Shown: one piece after another, positions 7,537 through 15,023 of the stretch | Layout of the letters: each line of letters begins with the position of its first letter | Position numbering within the stretch: position 1 is the stretch's first letter | Origin: Oscillospiraceae bacterium | GTDB taxonomy: Bacteria > Bacillota > Clostridia > Oscillospirales > SIG530 | DNA: 50,421 bases | Direction: 5' to 3' | Assembly (NCBI GenBank): GCA_015067075.1 | Contig: SVND01000015.1 | Span: 1 to 50,421, forward strand | Notes under the pieces: generated by a model | Database searches by the model: none | What the model was told of the DNA's origin: nothing | The model's input: the letters and a program-made list of their open reading frames with translations, nothing else | Position numbers and translations under genes: made by a program

Positions 7537-8529
7537 TTAAAAATTTTCTTTCGCAAATTTCCATGAACTTGCGCACATGTGTTCAACATTGAGCTGAGCG
7601 CTCCATTCAAGCTCTTTATTTGCTCGGGAAGCGTCGGCATAGCACTCGGCAATATCACCGGGGCGGCGCTCCGTTATCTCATAAGGAATGGTGATGCCGT
7701 TTACGCGCTCAAAGGTAGTAACAAGCTCCAAAACTGACGTGCCGTTTCCTGTGCCCAGGTTGTATGCTTCAGCGCCGCAGCGGATATGCTCAAGCGCTGC
7801 AAGGTGACCCTTTGCGAGGTCCACAACGTGGATGTAATCGCGCACGCCTGTTCCGTCTACGGTTGGGTAATCGTTGCCGAATACATTGAGATGGTCAAGT
7901 CTGCCTGTGGCGACGAAGGTGATGTAGGGCATAAGATTATTGGGAATGCCGTTAGGCTCTTCGCCGATAAGCCCGCTTTCGTGAGCGCCGATTGGATTAA
8001 AATAGCGCAGAAGCGATATTTGCCATTCGTTGTCGGAAACGTAAAGGTCGCGCAGTATCTGTTCGATCATGAGCTTTGTCCAGCCGTAGGGATTTGTTGC
8101 GGAAAGGGGATAATCCTCGCGGAAGGGTGCTTTGTTGCCGAGACCGTAAACGGTGGCAGAGGAGCTGAAAACAAGGGATTTGCATCCGTTTTCAGCCATG
8201 ACCTTGCAAAGAGCAAGAGTGCTCATGATGTTGTTTTCATAATAGCTGAGGGGGGCGGAAACAGACTCGCCTACAGCCTTAAGTCCTGCAAAATGAATGA
8301 CCGCTGTAATGGAGTTTTCCTTAAAAATACGCGTAAGCGCCTGCTCGTTGCGCACGTCATCTTTATAAAATCTGACGGTCTTGCCCGTTATCTGCTCGAT
8401 CTTGCCGACAACGCTCTGCTTGGAGTTGGAAAGGTTGTCGATTATAACGACATCCTTTCCCGCATTGAGAAGCTCCACACAGGTGTGCGAGCCGATGTAG
8501 CCTGTACCGCCTGTTACAAGAATAGCCAT
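7537..8529 (-). CDS. galE: UDP-glucose 4-epimerase
   Basis: A 330-residue short-chain-dehydrogenase enzyme that interconverts UDP-glucose and UDP-galactose using bound NAD. The Rossmann motif GGTGYIGS is at 7-14, Asp31 (IDNLSN) binds the adenosine ribose, SSSATVYG follows at about 122-129, and the catalytic Tyr148/Lys152 are in YGWTK. The C-terminal RRPGDIAECYAD is typical of GalE. GAGGTG lies before the ATG. It starts 12 nt after the glycyl-tRNA synthetase stop, so the two are cotranscribed. It could supply galactose residues for envelope glycans or act in the Leloir route; no other gal genes are present. Confidence 0.96.
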   Translation of the reverse strand: MAILVTGGTGYIGSHTCVELLNAGKDVVIIDNLSNSKQSVVGKIEQITGKTVRFYKDDVRNEQALTRIFKENSITAVIHFAGLKAVGESVSAPLSYYENNIMSTLALCKVMAENGCKSLVFSSSATVYGLGNKAPFREDYPLSATNPYGWTKLMIEQILRDLYVSDNEWQISLLRYFNPIGAHESGLIGEEPNGIPNNLMPYITFVATGRLDHLNVFGNDYPTVDGTGVRDYIHVVDLAKGHLAALEHIRCGAEAYNLGTGNGTSVLELVTTFERVNGITIPYEITERRPGDIAECYADASRANKELEWSAQLNVEHMCASSWKFAKENF

Positions 8530-8541
8530 TTAGTGCACCTC

Positions 8542-9945
8542 TTAAAAATCAATTTTGCTTTCGATAAATGCGCAAAGCTCGCTGATGGGCATTCTTACCT
8601 GCTGCATCGTGTCGCGGTCGCGTACCGTTACGCAGCCGTCTTCAACGGAGTCGAAGTCGTAAGTGATGCAGAAGGGAGTACCGATCTCGTCCTGACGGCG
8701 ATAGAGCTTACCGATGCTGCCTGCGTTGTCAAAGTCAACGGAGAAGCGCTTTGCAAGCATGGTATAGACCTCCATGGCCTGAGCTGTAAGCTTCTTGGAA
8801 AGGGGAAGAACGGCGGCCTTGAAAGGAGCAAGCGCAGGATGGAAGCGAAGAACTGTACGAGTGTCGTTCTTAGCCTCGTCAACTACTTCTTCATCATATG
8901 CATCGCAAAGGAATGCAAGAACGCTTCTTTCCACGCCGAGAGAAGGCTCGATAACGTAAGGAACGTAACGCTCGTTGGCTTCCTGATCGAAATATGTCAG
9001 ATCCTTACCTGATGTATTCTGATGCTGAGTAAGGTCGTAATCCGTACGGTCGGCAATGCCCCAAAGCTCGCCCCATCCGAAGGGGAACAGGAACTCAAAG
9101 TCGGTCGTTGCCTTGGAGTAGAAGCAAAGCTCCTCGGGATCATGGTCGCGAAGGCGAAGGTTTTCTTCACGGATGCCGAGGCTGAGGAGCCAATCGCGGC
9201 AGAAGCTGCGCCAATAATCGAACCATTCAAGGTCTGTGCCGGGCTTGCAGAAGAATTCAAGCTCCATCTGTTCAAATTCACGAACACGGAAAATGAAGTT
9301 GCCGGGAGTGATCTCGTTTCTGAAGCTCTTGCCTATCTGAGCAATACCGAAGGGGAGCTTTTTACGAGTTGTACGCTGTACGTTTGCAAAGTTTACGAAA
9401 ATACCCTGAGCCGTTTCGGGACGAAGGTAAACCGTGTTCTTTGCATCCTCCGTTACACCCTGGAAGGTTTTGAACATGAGGTTGAATTGACGGATATCTG
9501 TGAAATTATGCTTGCCGCAGGTGGGGCAGGGAATGTTGTTTGCTTCAACAAAATCCTTCATTTCCTGCTGAGAGAAAGCGTCGATGGGCTTGGGAAGTGT
9601 GTAGCCCGTTTCGTTGCACCAATCCTCGATAAGCTTGTCTGCACGGAAACGCTCCTTGCATTCGCGGCAGTCCATAAGAGGATCGGAGAAGCCACCAAGA
9701 TGTCCTGAAGCAACCCATGTCTGAGGATTCATAAGGATAGCGGAATCAAGACCTACGTTGTAGGGATTTTCCTGAATGAATTTTTTCCACCATGCGCGCT
9801 TGATATTGTTTTTAAGCTCAGCGCCCAAAGGACCGTAGTCCCATGTGTTTGCAAGACCGCCGTAGATTTCAGAGCCTGCATAAATAAAGCCTCTGCCCTT
9901 GCAAAGAGCAACGATCTTATCCATTGTTTTTTTGTTGTTCTCCAT
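8542..9945 (-). CDS. glyQS: Glycyl-tRNA synthetase, single-chain (alpha2) type
   Basis: A 467-residue class II synthetase that attaches glycine to tRNA-Gly. The N-terminal stretch ([20 protein letters not shown] and on) and [34 protein letters not shown] and EPSLGVERS form the class II core. The C-terminal part (about 360-467) is the anticodon-binding domain, including [19 protein letters not shown]. The start at 9945 is preferred over two upstream ATGs because GGAG lies 8 nt before it. The leader from the promoter is too short for a glycine T-box riboswitch. It is the first gene of an operon with galE. Confidence 0.96.
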   Translation of the reverse strand: MENNKKTMDKIVALCKGRGFIYAGSEIYGGLANTWDYGPLGAELKNNIKRAWWKKFIQENPYNVGLDSAILMNPQTWVASGHLGGFSDPLMDCRECKERFRADKLIEDWCNETGYTLPKPIDAFSQQEMKDFVEANNIPCPTCGKHNFTDIRQFNLMFKTFQGVTEDAKNTVYLRPETAQGIFVNFANVQRTTRKKLPFGIAQIGKSFRNEITPGNFIFRVREFEQMELEFFCKPGTDLEWFDYWRSFCRDWLLSLGIREENLRLRDHDPEELCFYSKATTDFEFLFPFGWGELWGIADRTDYDLTQHQNTSGKDLTYFDQEANERYVPYVIEPSLGVERSVLAFLCDAYDEEVVDEAKNDTRTVLRFHPALAPFKAAVLPLSKKLTAQAMEVYTMLAKRFSVDFDNAGSIGKLYRRQDEIGTPFCITYDFDSVEDGCVTVRDRDTMQQVRMPISELCAFIESKIDF

Positions 9946-9992
9946 AGCTGTATCTCCATTCATGTAAATTATGTCAAAATAAATCAGCATAT

Positions 9993-10021
9993 ATTATACA
10001 CCATAATCAAAGCTTTTGCAA
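9993..10021 (-). promoter_or_regulatory. Promoter of glyQS-galE
   Basis: On the minus strand TTGCAA (10016-10021) and TATAAT (9993-9998) are separated by 17 bp. Transcription would start near 9986, giving a leader of about 40 nt. Confidence 0.82.
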
Positions 10022-10071
10022 GCACTATTTTTCTAAAGTAGTGTTTTGTATTTTTGATATATTAAAAATAC

Positions 10072-10100
10072 TTGCCTTTTTTATGAAACCGTGATATACT
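10072..10100 (+). promoter_or_regulatory. Promoter of the ruvCAB operon
   Basis: TTGCCT (10072-10077) and TATACT (10095-10100) have a 17-bp spacer. A second TATAAT lies 6 nt further downstream. The position excludes in-frame starts upstream of 10145. Confidence 0.7.
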
Positions 10101-10144
10101 ATATAATGTTATACCATACCATGTTAAAGGTGGAAAAGGCGAAA

Positions 10145-10648
10145 ATGATAATTCTCGGTATTGACCCGGGCTATGCAATAATCGGATACGGCGTTATAAG
10201 CTATAACGGAAACAGATTTACCGTACTTGATTACGGCGCGATAACGACAGAGGCGGGCTTGCCGATGGCGCGCAGGCTTGAACTGATTTATGAGGGTGTA
10301 CGCCAGCTTATAATAAAATATTCGCCCGATGCCATGGCAGTTGAGGAGCTGTTTTTCAACACAAATGCGAAAACTGTTATCGGTGTAGGACAAGCGCGCG
10401 GAGTTATCATACTTGCGGGGGTCAAAAGCGGCGTTGAGATCGCGGAATACACGCCCTTGCAGGTAAAGCAGGCGCTCACAGGCTACGGAAGAGCGGAGAA
10501 AAATCAGGTCATTCAAATGGTAACCATGTGTCTTAATCTGAAAAAAGCGCCGAAGCCCGACGACGTTGCCGACGCGCTTGCCATTGCAGTGTGCCATGCG
10601 TACAGCGCAGGCTCACGTATTACAGATGCTTTAAGAAGGGGATTTTAA
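10145..10648 (+). CDS. ruvC: Holliday junction endonuclease RuvC
   Basis: A 167-residue RNase-H-fold resolvase that nicks Holliday junctions after RuvAB branch migration. The acidic residues are in place: Asp7 in GIDPG, Glu67 in AVEELFF, and Asp140/Asp143 in [17 protein letters not shown] and [11 protein letters not shown] are family signatures. The ATG at 10145 gives a canonical N-terminus ([16 protein letters not shown]) and lies downstream of the promoter, with AAAGGTGG nearby. It heads a run ruvC-ruvA-ruvB with gaps of 3 and 6 nt. Confidence 0.95.
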   Translation: MIILGIDPGYAIIGYGVISYNGNRFTVLDYGAITTEAGLPMARRLELIYEGVRQLIIKYSPDAMAVEELFFNTNAKTVIGVGQARGVIILAGVKSGVEIAEYTPLQVKQALTGYGRAEKNQVIQMVTMCLNLKKAPKPDDVADALAIAVCHAYSAGSRITDALRRGF

Positions 10649-10651
10649 CGT

Positions 10652-11257
10652 ATGTTTTACTATCTTAACGGAATGCTTGCTGAAGCTTTCAGTGATTTTG
10701 CTGTTATAGATTGCGGCGGTGTTGGCTACAAATGCACCATATCCTTTACAACTCGCTCAAAGCTTCCCGAAATCGGTATGAATACAAAGCTTTTTACATA
10801 TATGAACGTGCGTGAGGATGCAGTTGACCTTTTCGGCTTTGCCGAGCTTGCCGAGCTTGATTGCTTCAAGCTTCTTATCGGCGTTTCAGGCGTTGGCCCT
10901 AAGGCTGCCATAGCTATACTTTCGGAGCTGTCGCCCGACAAATTTGCTCTTGCCGTGTCGAAGGGTGACACCAAGGCGCTGACGAGAGCGGCAGGCGTTG
11001 GCGCAAAGCTTGCGTCGCGCGTTGTGCTTGAGCTTAAGGACAAGGTTGGAAAGAGCGTTGCCGTGTCGGAGGAAACGGCTGAAAGCATTCCCGCTCCTGT
11101 CGCAGACGGCGGCGTATTCGACGATACTGTAGCGTCTCTGATGGCGCTTGGCTATTCGAGGTATCAGGCAGAGCAGGCTGTGCAGTCCCTCGACCTGTCG
11201 GCGCTCAGCGTTGAAAATGCTATAAGACAGGCGCTGAAGATTTTGATGAAGGGGTGA
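10652..11257 (+). CDS. ruvA: Holliday junction branch migration protein RuvA
   Basis: A 201-residue junction-binding subunit. The N-terminal OB-fold begins MFYYLNGML and includes VREDAVDLFGF. The middle holds two helix-hairpin-helix motifs (LIGVSGVGPKAA near 76-87 and AAGVGAKLASRVVLEL near 113-128). The C-terminal domain from about 153 (DTVASLMALGYSRYQAEQAV) contacts RuvB. It sits 3 nt after ruvC. Confidence 0.95.
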   Translation: MFYYLNGMLAEAFSDFAVIDCGGVGYKCTISFTTRSKLPEIGMNTKLFTYMNVREDAVDLFGFAELAELDCFKLLIGVSGVGPKAAIAILSELSPDKFALAVSKGDTKALTRAAGVGAKLASRVVLELKDKVGKSVAVSEETAESIPAPVADGGVFDDTVASLMALGYSRYQAEQAVQSLDLSALSVENAIRQALKILMKG

Positions 11258-11263
11258 TAAGGC

Positions 11264-12316
11264 ATGGGCTATAACGAAAATGAAGATTTTGAACGGCTGA
11301 TAACCTCCTCGTATACGGCTCAGGATACTGAAACGGAGTTGAGTCTGCGTCCGAGAAGCCTTGACGATTACATCGGTCAGGAAAAGATAAAGGAAAAGCT
11401 TCGAATCTATATTGAAGCGGCTAAAAGGCGCGGCGACGCCATTGACCATATGCTGTTTTACGGCCCGCCCGGACTTGGAAAAACTACGCTTTCCTGCATT
11501 ATCGCCAACGAAATGGGTGTAAATATCCGCGTGACCTCGGGTCCTGCCATTGAAAAGCAGGGTGACCTTGCCGCTATTTTGACAAATCTTGCGCCCTTTG
11601 ACGTGCTTTTTATCGACGAGATACACAGGCTTTCCAAAAATGTTGAGGAGCGTCTTTATACGGCGATGGAGGACTATGCAATTGATATAATCCTCGGAAA
11701 AGGACCTTCCGCCCGATCCATTCGCCTTGATCTGCCAAAGTTTACGCTTATCGGCGCGACAACGAGAGCAGGACAGCTTACGTCGCCCCTGCGTGACCGT
11801 TTCGGTATTATCGAAAGGCTTGACCCGTATACACCGGAGGAGCTTGCCCTTATCGTAAAGCGAAGTGCGCACATAATGAATATCCCCATTGCCGACGAGG
11901 GTGCAATGGAGATCGCGTCGCGTTCAAGAGGTACGCCGCGTATTACAAACAGGCTTTTAAAGCGCGTTCGTGACTTTGCCGAGGTCGTTGGAAGCGGTGA
12001 AATAACGAAGGAAATTGCCGATATGGCACTTGGCAGACTTGAAATAGATCCGCTGGGCCTTGATATGACGGACAAGCGAATGCTCATGTCCATAATTAAG
12101 AATTTCGGCGGTGGTCCCGTCGGTCTTGAAACTCTTGCCGCAACTATCGGCGAGGAGGCTATTACTATAGAAGACGTTTACGAGCCTTACCTTATGCAGT
12201 TGGGATTTATAAACAGAACGCCCCGCGGAAGATGCGCCACACCTGCGGCGTATAAGCACATGGGCGTGCCATACGGTGACGGCGATACACAGCAGGTTGC
12301 GATGGATGATAACTGA
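11264..12316 (+). CDS. ruvB: Holliday junction branch migration ATPase RuvB
   Basis: A 350-residue AAA+ motor. The N-terminal [11 protein letters not shown] leads to Walker [10 protein letters not shown] at 67-75, Walker [11 protein letters not shown] around 114-123, and sensor GATTRAG. The arginine finger region is [21 protein letters not shown], and the winged-helix C-terminus includes [16 protein letters not shown]. Length and order are typical. The last 20 residues are slightly extended ([15 protein letters not shown]). Confidence 0.96.
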   Translation: MGYNENEDFERLITSSYTAQDTETELSLRPRSLDDYIGQEKIKEKLRIYIEAAKRRGDAIDHMLFYGPPGLGKTTLSCIIANEMGVNIRVTSGPAIEKQGDLAAILTNLAPFDVLFIDEIHRLSKNVEERLYTAMEDYAIDIILGKGPSARSIRLDLPKFTLIGATTRAGQLTSPLRDRFGIIERLDPYTPEELALIVKRSAHIMNIPIADEGAMEIASRSRGTPRITNRLLKRVRDFAEVVGSGEITKEIADMALGRLEIDPLGLDMTDKRMLMSIIKNFGGGPVGLETLAATIGEEAITIEDVYEPYLMQLGFINRTPRGRCATPAAYKHMGVPYGDGDTQQVAMDDN

Positions 12317-12332
12317 AAGGAAGATACTTAAA

Positions 12333-12872
12333 ATGGTATATATGTTTTTTGCCGACGGCTTTGAGGAGCTTGAGGCTGTAGCGCCCGTCGATGTTTTAAG
12401 AAGAGCAGGCGCAAAGCTTGTTACGGTAAGCATAGGCAAGGATAAGGCTGTAACGGGCAGAAACGGAATAACGCTGGTCTGCGATGCGACGATAGATGAG
12501 ATCGGCGAGGATGGAGATATGCTCATTTTGCCCGGAGGAATGCCCGGCGTTACGAATCTTGCCTCTTGCGAAAAGCTGGTGAATATGCTTAAAAAAGCGT
12601 ATGCTGACGGCAAGTACATCGGCGCTATATGTGCCGCACCGTCCATTCTCGGCGAGCTTGGTATGGTAAAGGGCAGATGTGCCGCCGTATATCCCGGCAT
12701 GGAGGATACGCTCAAGGGCGCAAGCAAGGTGGAAACGGGAGTTTGTGTCGACGGCAACGTTATAACGGCAACTGCCGCAGGCTTTGCCACGCAGTTCGGG
12801 CTTGCCCTTGCAAGCGCACTTTGCGGCGAGGATAAGGCGAAAAGCGTTGCTGATGGGATAGTTTTCAGATGA
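12333..12872 (+). CDS. DJ-1/PfpI family protein (YajL/ThiJ-like)
   Basis: A 179-residue protein of the DJ-1 superfamily. Members act as glyoxalase/deglycase-like or redox-stress proteins. The nucleophile elbow Cys100 is in GAICAAPSIL, and the conserved acidic partner is in the N-terminal GFEELE motif. The LPGGMPG loop and TATAAGFATQFGLAL are also typical. The start at 12333 follows AAAGGAAG. It comes 16 nt after ruvB and overlaps the next gene by ATGA. A physiological substrate cannot be read. Confidence 0.92.
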   Translation: MVYMFFADGFEELEAVAPVDVLRRAGAKLVTVSIGKDKAVTGRNGITLVCDATIDEIGEDGDMLILPGGMPGVTNLASCEKLVNMLKKAYADGKYIGAICAAPSILGELGMVKGRCAAVYPGMEDTLKGASKVETGVCVDGNVITATAAGFATQFGLALASALCGEDKAKSVADGIVFR

Positions 12873-13438
12873 CGGATATTATCAAATCGGAGCTTCGTAA
12901 AAAGGCGAAGCAGATGCGTGCGCAAGCAGAAGCGCAGGAAAAGCTTTTGCGCGACAGAGCGATATACGAGCGCATCATTTCACTTAACGAGTACAAAAAC
13001 GCCGAAACTGTTTTTGTATACTGTGCCCTCAAGGGCGAGGTAGATACGGACGGAATAATAAGCCATGCCCTTGAAAACGGCAAAACGGTTGCCGTGCCCA
13101 GGTGTATTGCAAATACTTCCCTTATGGAATTTTACGAGATAAAAAGTCTTTCCGAGCTTGAAACGGGCGCGTACGGCATAAGAGAGCCGAGCAACAGCGG
13201 AAAACCGATAAACGATGCGGATATATGCATCGTACCTGCGCTTATGTTTGATAATCGGGGATACCGTCTCGGCTACGGAAAGGGATATTACGACAGATTT
13301 TTGAAGGATAAAAAATGCGTCAGAATAGGCGTATGCCATGATTGTTTTGTTGCCGACGAGCTTGTTCACGATATTTACGACGTAAGGGTACAGCTCGTGG
13401 TAACGGAAAAAAGGATGATTAAAACTTATGAAGCTTAA
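12869..13438 (+). CDS. 5-formyltetrahydrofolate cyclo-ligase
   Basis: A 189-residue ATP-dependent enzyme that converts 5-formyl-THF to 5,10-methenyl-THF. The basic N-terminal helix (KSELRKKAKQMRAQ) and the C-terminal phosphate-binding motif GYGKGYYDRFL, followed by RIGVCHDCF, are diagnostic. It overlaps the preceding stop (ATGA) and the following start (11 nt), indicating coupled translation within the ruv run. Confidence 0.94.
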   Translation: MTDIIKSELRKKAKQMRAQAEAQEKLLRDRAIYERIISLNEYKNAETVFVYCALKGEVDTDGIISHALENGKTVAVPRCIANTSLMEFYEIKSLSELETGAYGIREPSNSGKPINDADICIVPALMFDNRGYRLGYGKGYYDRFLKDKKCVRIGVCHDCFVADELVHDIYDVRVQLVVTEKRMIKTYEA

Positions 13439-14336
13439 TTCGGTGAAAGCGTCGTCGCTGCTGCTTTTGATAGTGTTTGTACTGCTTCTTTTATCGAGCC
13501 TTATCCAAGCCCCTGCAATACAGTGGCTTAACACGGCTACGGGCGATACGAGCATGGCAAAATATATTTATATGACGGCGGCGCAGACTGTTATTTTCAT
13601 ACTGCCGAGCGTTGTATATTCCATAATAGTGAAGAAAAAGCCGTCGCAAATGCGATTGCGAGGCTTTCGTCCTGCACATATTCCTCTTATAATATTCCTT
13701 ACGCTGACAACGTCAACGCTTGTTATAGTGCTGAACTACGTGGCGGCGCAGATATTTGGGCAAACGGGCGAAACGTCGCTGTCGGGCTTTACAGCCACGA
13801 ATACACCGCAGATAATTATGGCTATAGTGGCGCTCGTTGTAGTGCCTGCCGTAGCGGAGGAGCTTTTGCTCCGCGGAATAGTGTTGTCCGACTTTGAGTC
13901 GCAGGGAACGAGGTTTGCCATAGTGATGTCGGCTGTGGCGTTTTCCTGCATACACTCGTCCTTTTATAATTTCCTCGGACCGCTTTTGGCTGGACTTGTC
14001 TACGGATATATTACATATAAATTGGGCTCGGTCATCCCTGCCATGCTTTCCCATATGATAAACAATTTGTTTGCCCTTCTGCTCAGCATGTATATAAAAA
14101 GAGCAAATATACAGATAAGTCCCTTTTTGTTCTTTTTTGTATGCCTGATAGTATTTTTGATAATACTTATGATAACGCTGAAGCTTTTGGAGCAAATGCT
14201 GACGGACAGACGTGTAAAAGCTGTCTACGTTCCGCCAAAGCCATTTTATACGGCGCTCAGATCCTTGCTGAATATATGCTTTGTTGTTTTTCTTTTCATA
14301 TGGATCATACGAAGCGTTTTTGAAATAGCGGGATAG
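13428..14336 (+). CDS. CPBP-family intramembrane metalloprotease
   Basis: A 302-residue polytopic membrane protein of the CAAX/CPBP (Abi) glutamic-type protease family, with about eight hydrophobic segments. The catalytic motifs are intact: EELLLRG at 144-150, His176 in FSCIHSSF, and His209 in SHMINN. Such proteins process membrane-anchored peptides or small proteins. Its target is unknown. It overlaps the cyclo-ligase gene by 11 nt. Confidence 0.9.
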   Translation: MKLNSVKASSLLLLIVFVLLLLSSLIQAPAIQWLNTATGDTSMAKYIYMTAAQTVIFILPSVVYSIIVKKKPSQMRLRGFRPAHIPLIIFLTLTTSTLVIVLNYVAAQIFGQTGETSLSGFTATNTPQIIMAIVALVVVPAVAEELLLRGIVLSDFESQGTRFAIVMSAVAFSCIHSSFYNFLGPLLAGLVYGYITYKLGSVIPAMLSHMINNLFALLLSMYIKRANIQISPFLFFFVCLIVFLIILMITLKLLEQMLTDRRVKAVYVPPKPFYTALRSLLNICFVVFLFIWIIRSVFEIAG

Positions 14337-14357
14337 AAAATGAAAGGAAAATGATAT

Positions 14358-14768
14358 ATGGAAACAGGAAGCAAGGACGTCGCGGCGGCGGCAATAAAAA
14401 TGGCAATATCAAGCGGAAGAGATGAAGAAAAGGCGCTTAAGGAAATGTACGCCGAAAAAATGATATTTACTGCGGCGGCAGATTTCGGCGGAGAGTTTAT
14501 TTCATCAATAAATAAAATAATTGAGCGCGCCATAGTGTGTGCAAAAAGAGAAAACGTAATAACGGATTCCCATGCACAGGAGGGCTCCGTTGCGGGAGCT
14601 ACGCGTGAGGCAGTGGCGCAGATAATGAATAAGGCGATCGGTCTGAATGTGGGCGGTAAGATCGGAATTGCACGCCATGACGACCATATCAGCGTTGCCA
14701 TATTCTTCGGTATAGGACTGCTCCATCTCAACGAGGTAGCCATAGGGCTTGGCCACAGAGTGCTTTAA
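14358..14768 (+). CDS. hutP: HutP-family RNA-binding protein
   Basis: A 136-residue protein matching the HutP family. In Bacillus, HutP is a hexameric antiterminator that binds hut mRNA with L-histidine and a metal ion. Recognisable elements: the N-terminal SKDVAAAAIKMA, FGGEFISSINKIIERA, SHAQEGSVAGATREAV, and the C-terminal ISVAIFFGIGLLHLNEVA. No hut genes are in the window, so the target is unknown; clostridial members are commonly orphans. It is last in the run that starts at ruvC and is followed by a terminator. Confidence 0.87.
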   Translation: METGSKDVAAAAIKMAISSGRDEEKALKEMYAEKMIFTAAADFGGEFISSINKIIERAIVCAKRENVITDSHAQEGSVAGATREAVAQIMNKAIGLNVGGKIGIARHDDHISVAIFFGIGLLHLNEVAIGLGHRVL

Positions 14769-14801
14769 AAAAGCGAAGAGGCTGTTGCCCCTCCGCTTTT
14801 C
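14766..14801 (+). terminator. Terminator of the ruv-hutP run
   Basis: AAAAGCG...GAGG pairs with CCTC...CGCTTTT (2-nt bulge, loop about 8 nt) directly at the hutP stop. A/T-rich ends would also allow it to stop the convergent small gene. Confidence 0.65.
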
Positions 14802-14831
14802 AAAGGCTTTACACTTTATTTACAGTATCGG

Positions 14832-14924
14832 TCAGTCGCCGCATACGCAGAGCAATAAGATGATGATGAGGATTATGCAAAGGCAGTTGTTGTCATCACC
14901 GCCGAGAATGTCTCTGATACACAT
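14832..14924 (-). CDS. 30-residue Cys-rich single-pass membrane peptide
   Basis: A minus-strand frame begins at ATG 14924 with a good Shine-Dalgarno sequence (GAGGTGA, 6 nt upstream) and ends at TGA. It encodes 30 residues. A short polar head (CIRDILGGDDNN) precedes an almost uninterrupted hydrophobic helix (CIILIIILLLCVC) and a Gly-Asp end. Five cysteines flank the helix. Small proteins with this hydrophilic-C-I/L-rich-CxCG layout recur in clostridial genomes, often near sporulation genes, but no function is established that I can name. It is below usual annotation cut-offs. Confidence 0.7.
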   Translation of the reverse strand: MCIRDILGGDDNNCLCIILIIILLLCVCGD

Positions 14925-15023
14925 TTGTTTTCACCTCACTTTTTCTCGGTTTGGTATATACTATTCATCGAAGGCAAATTGTGTTACACTTTGACATTAT
15001 ACTTTTTGAAAAGGTTTTAAGAT

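Noticed and set aside
7786-9012. A 408-residue open frame antisense to galE and glyQS
   Set aside because: It is a shadow of two well-supported genes on the other strand, with no promoter or recognisable domain.
9946-9986. A possible glycine T-box or riboswitch before glyQS
   Set aside because: The leader from the predicted transcription start to the start codon is only about 40 nt, too short, and lacks the stem and antiterminator elements.
10091-10144. Upstream starts for ruvC
   Set aside because: They overlap the -10 of the ruv promoter, so cannot be in the transcript.
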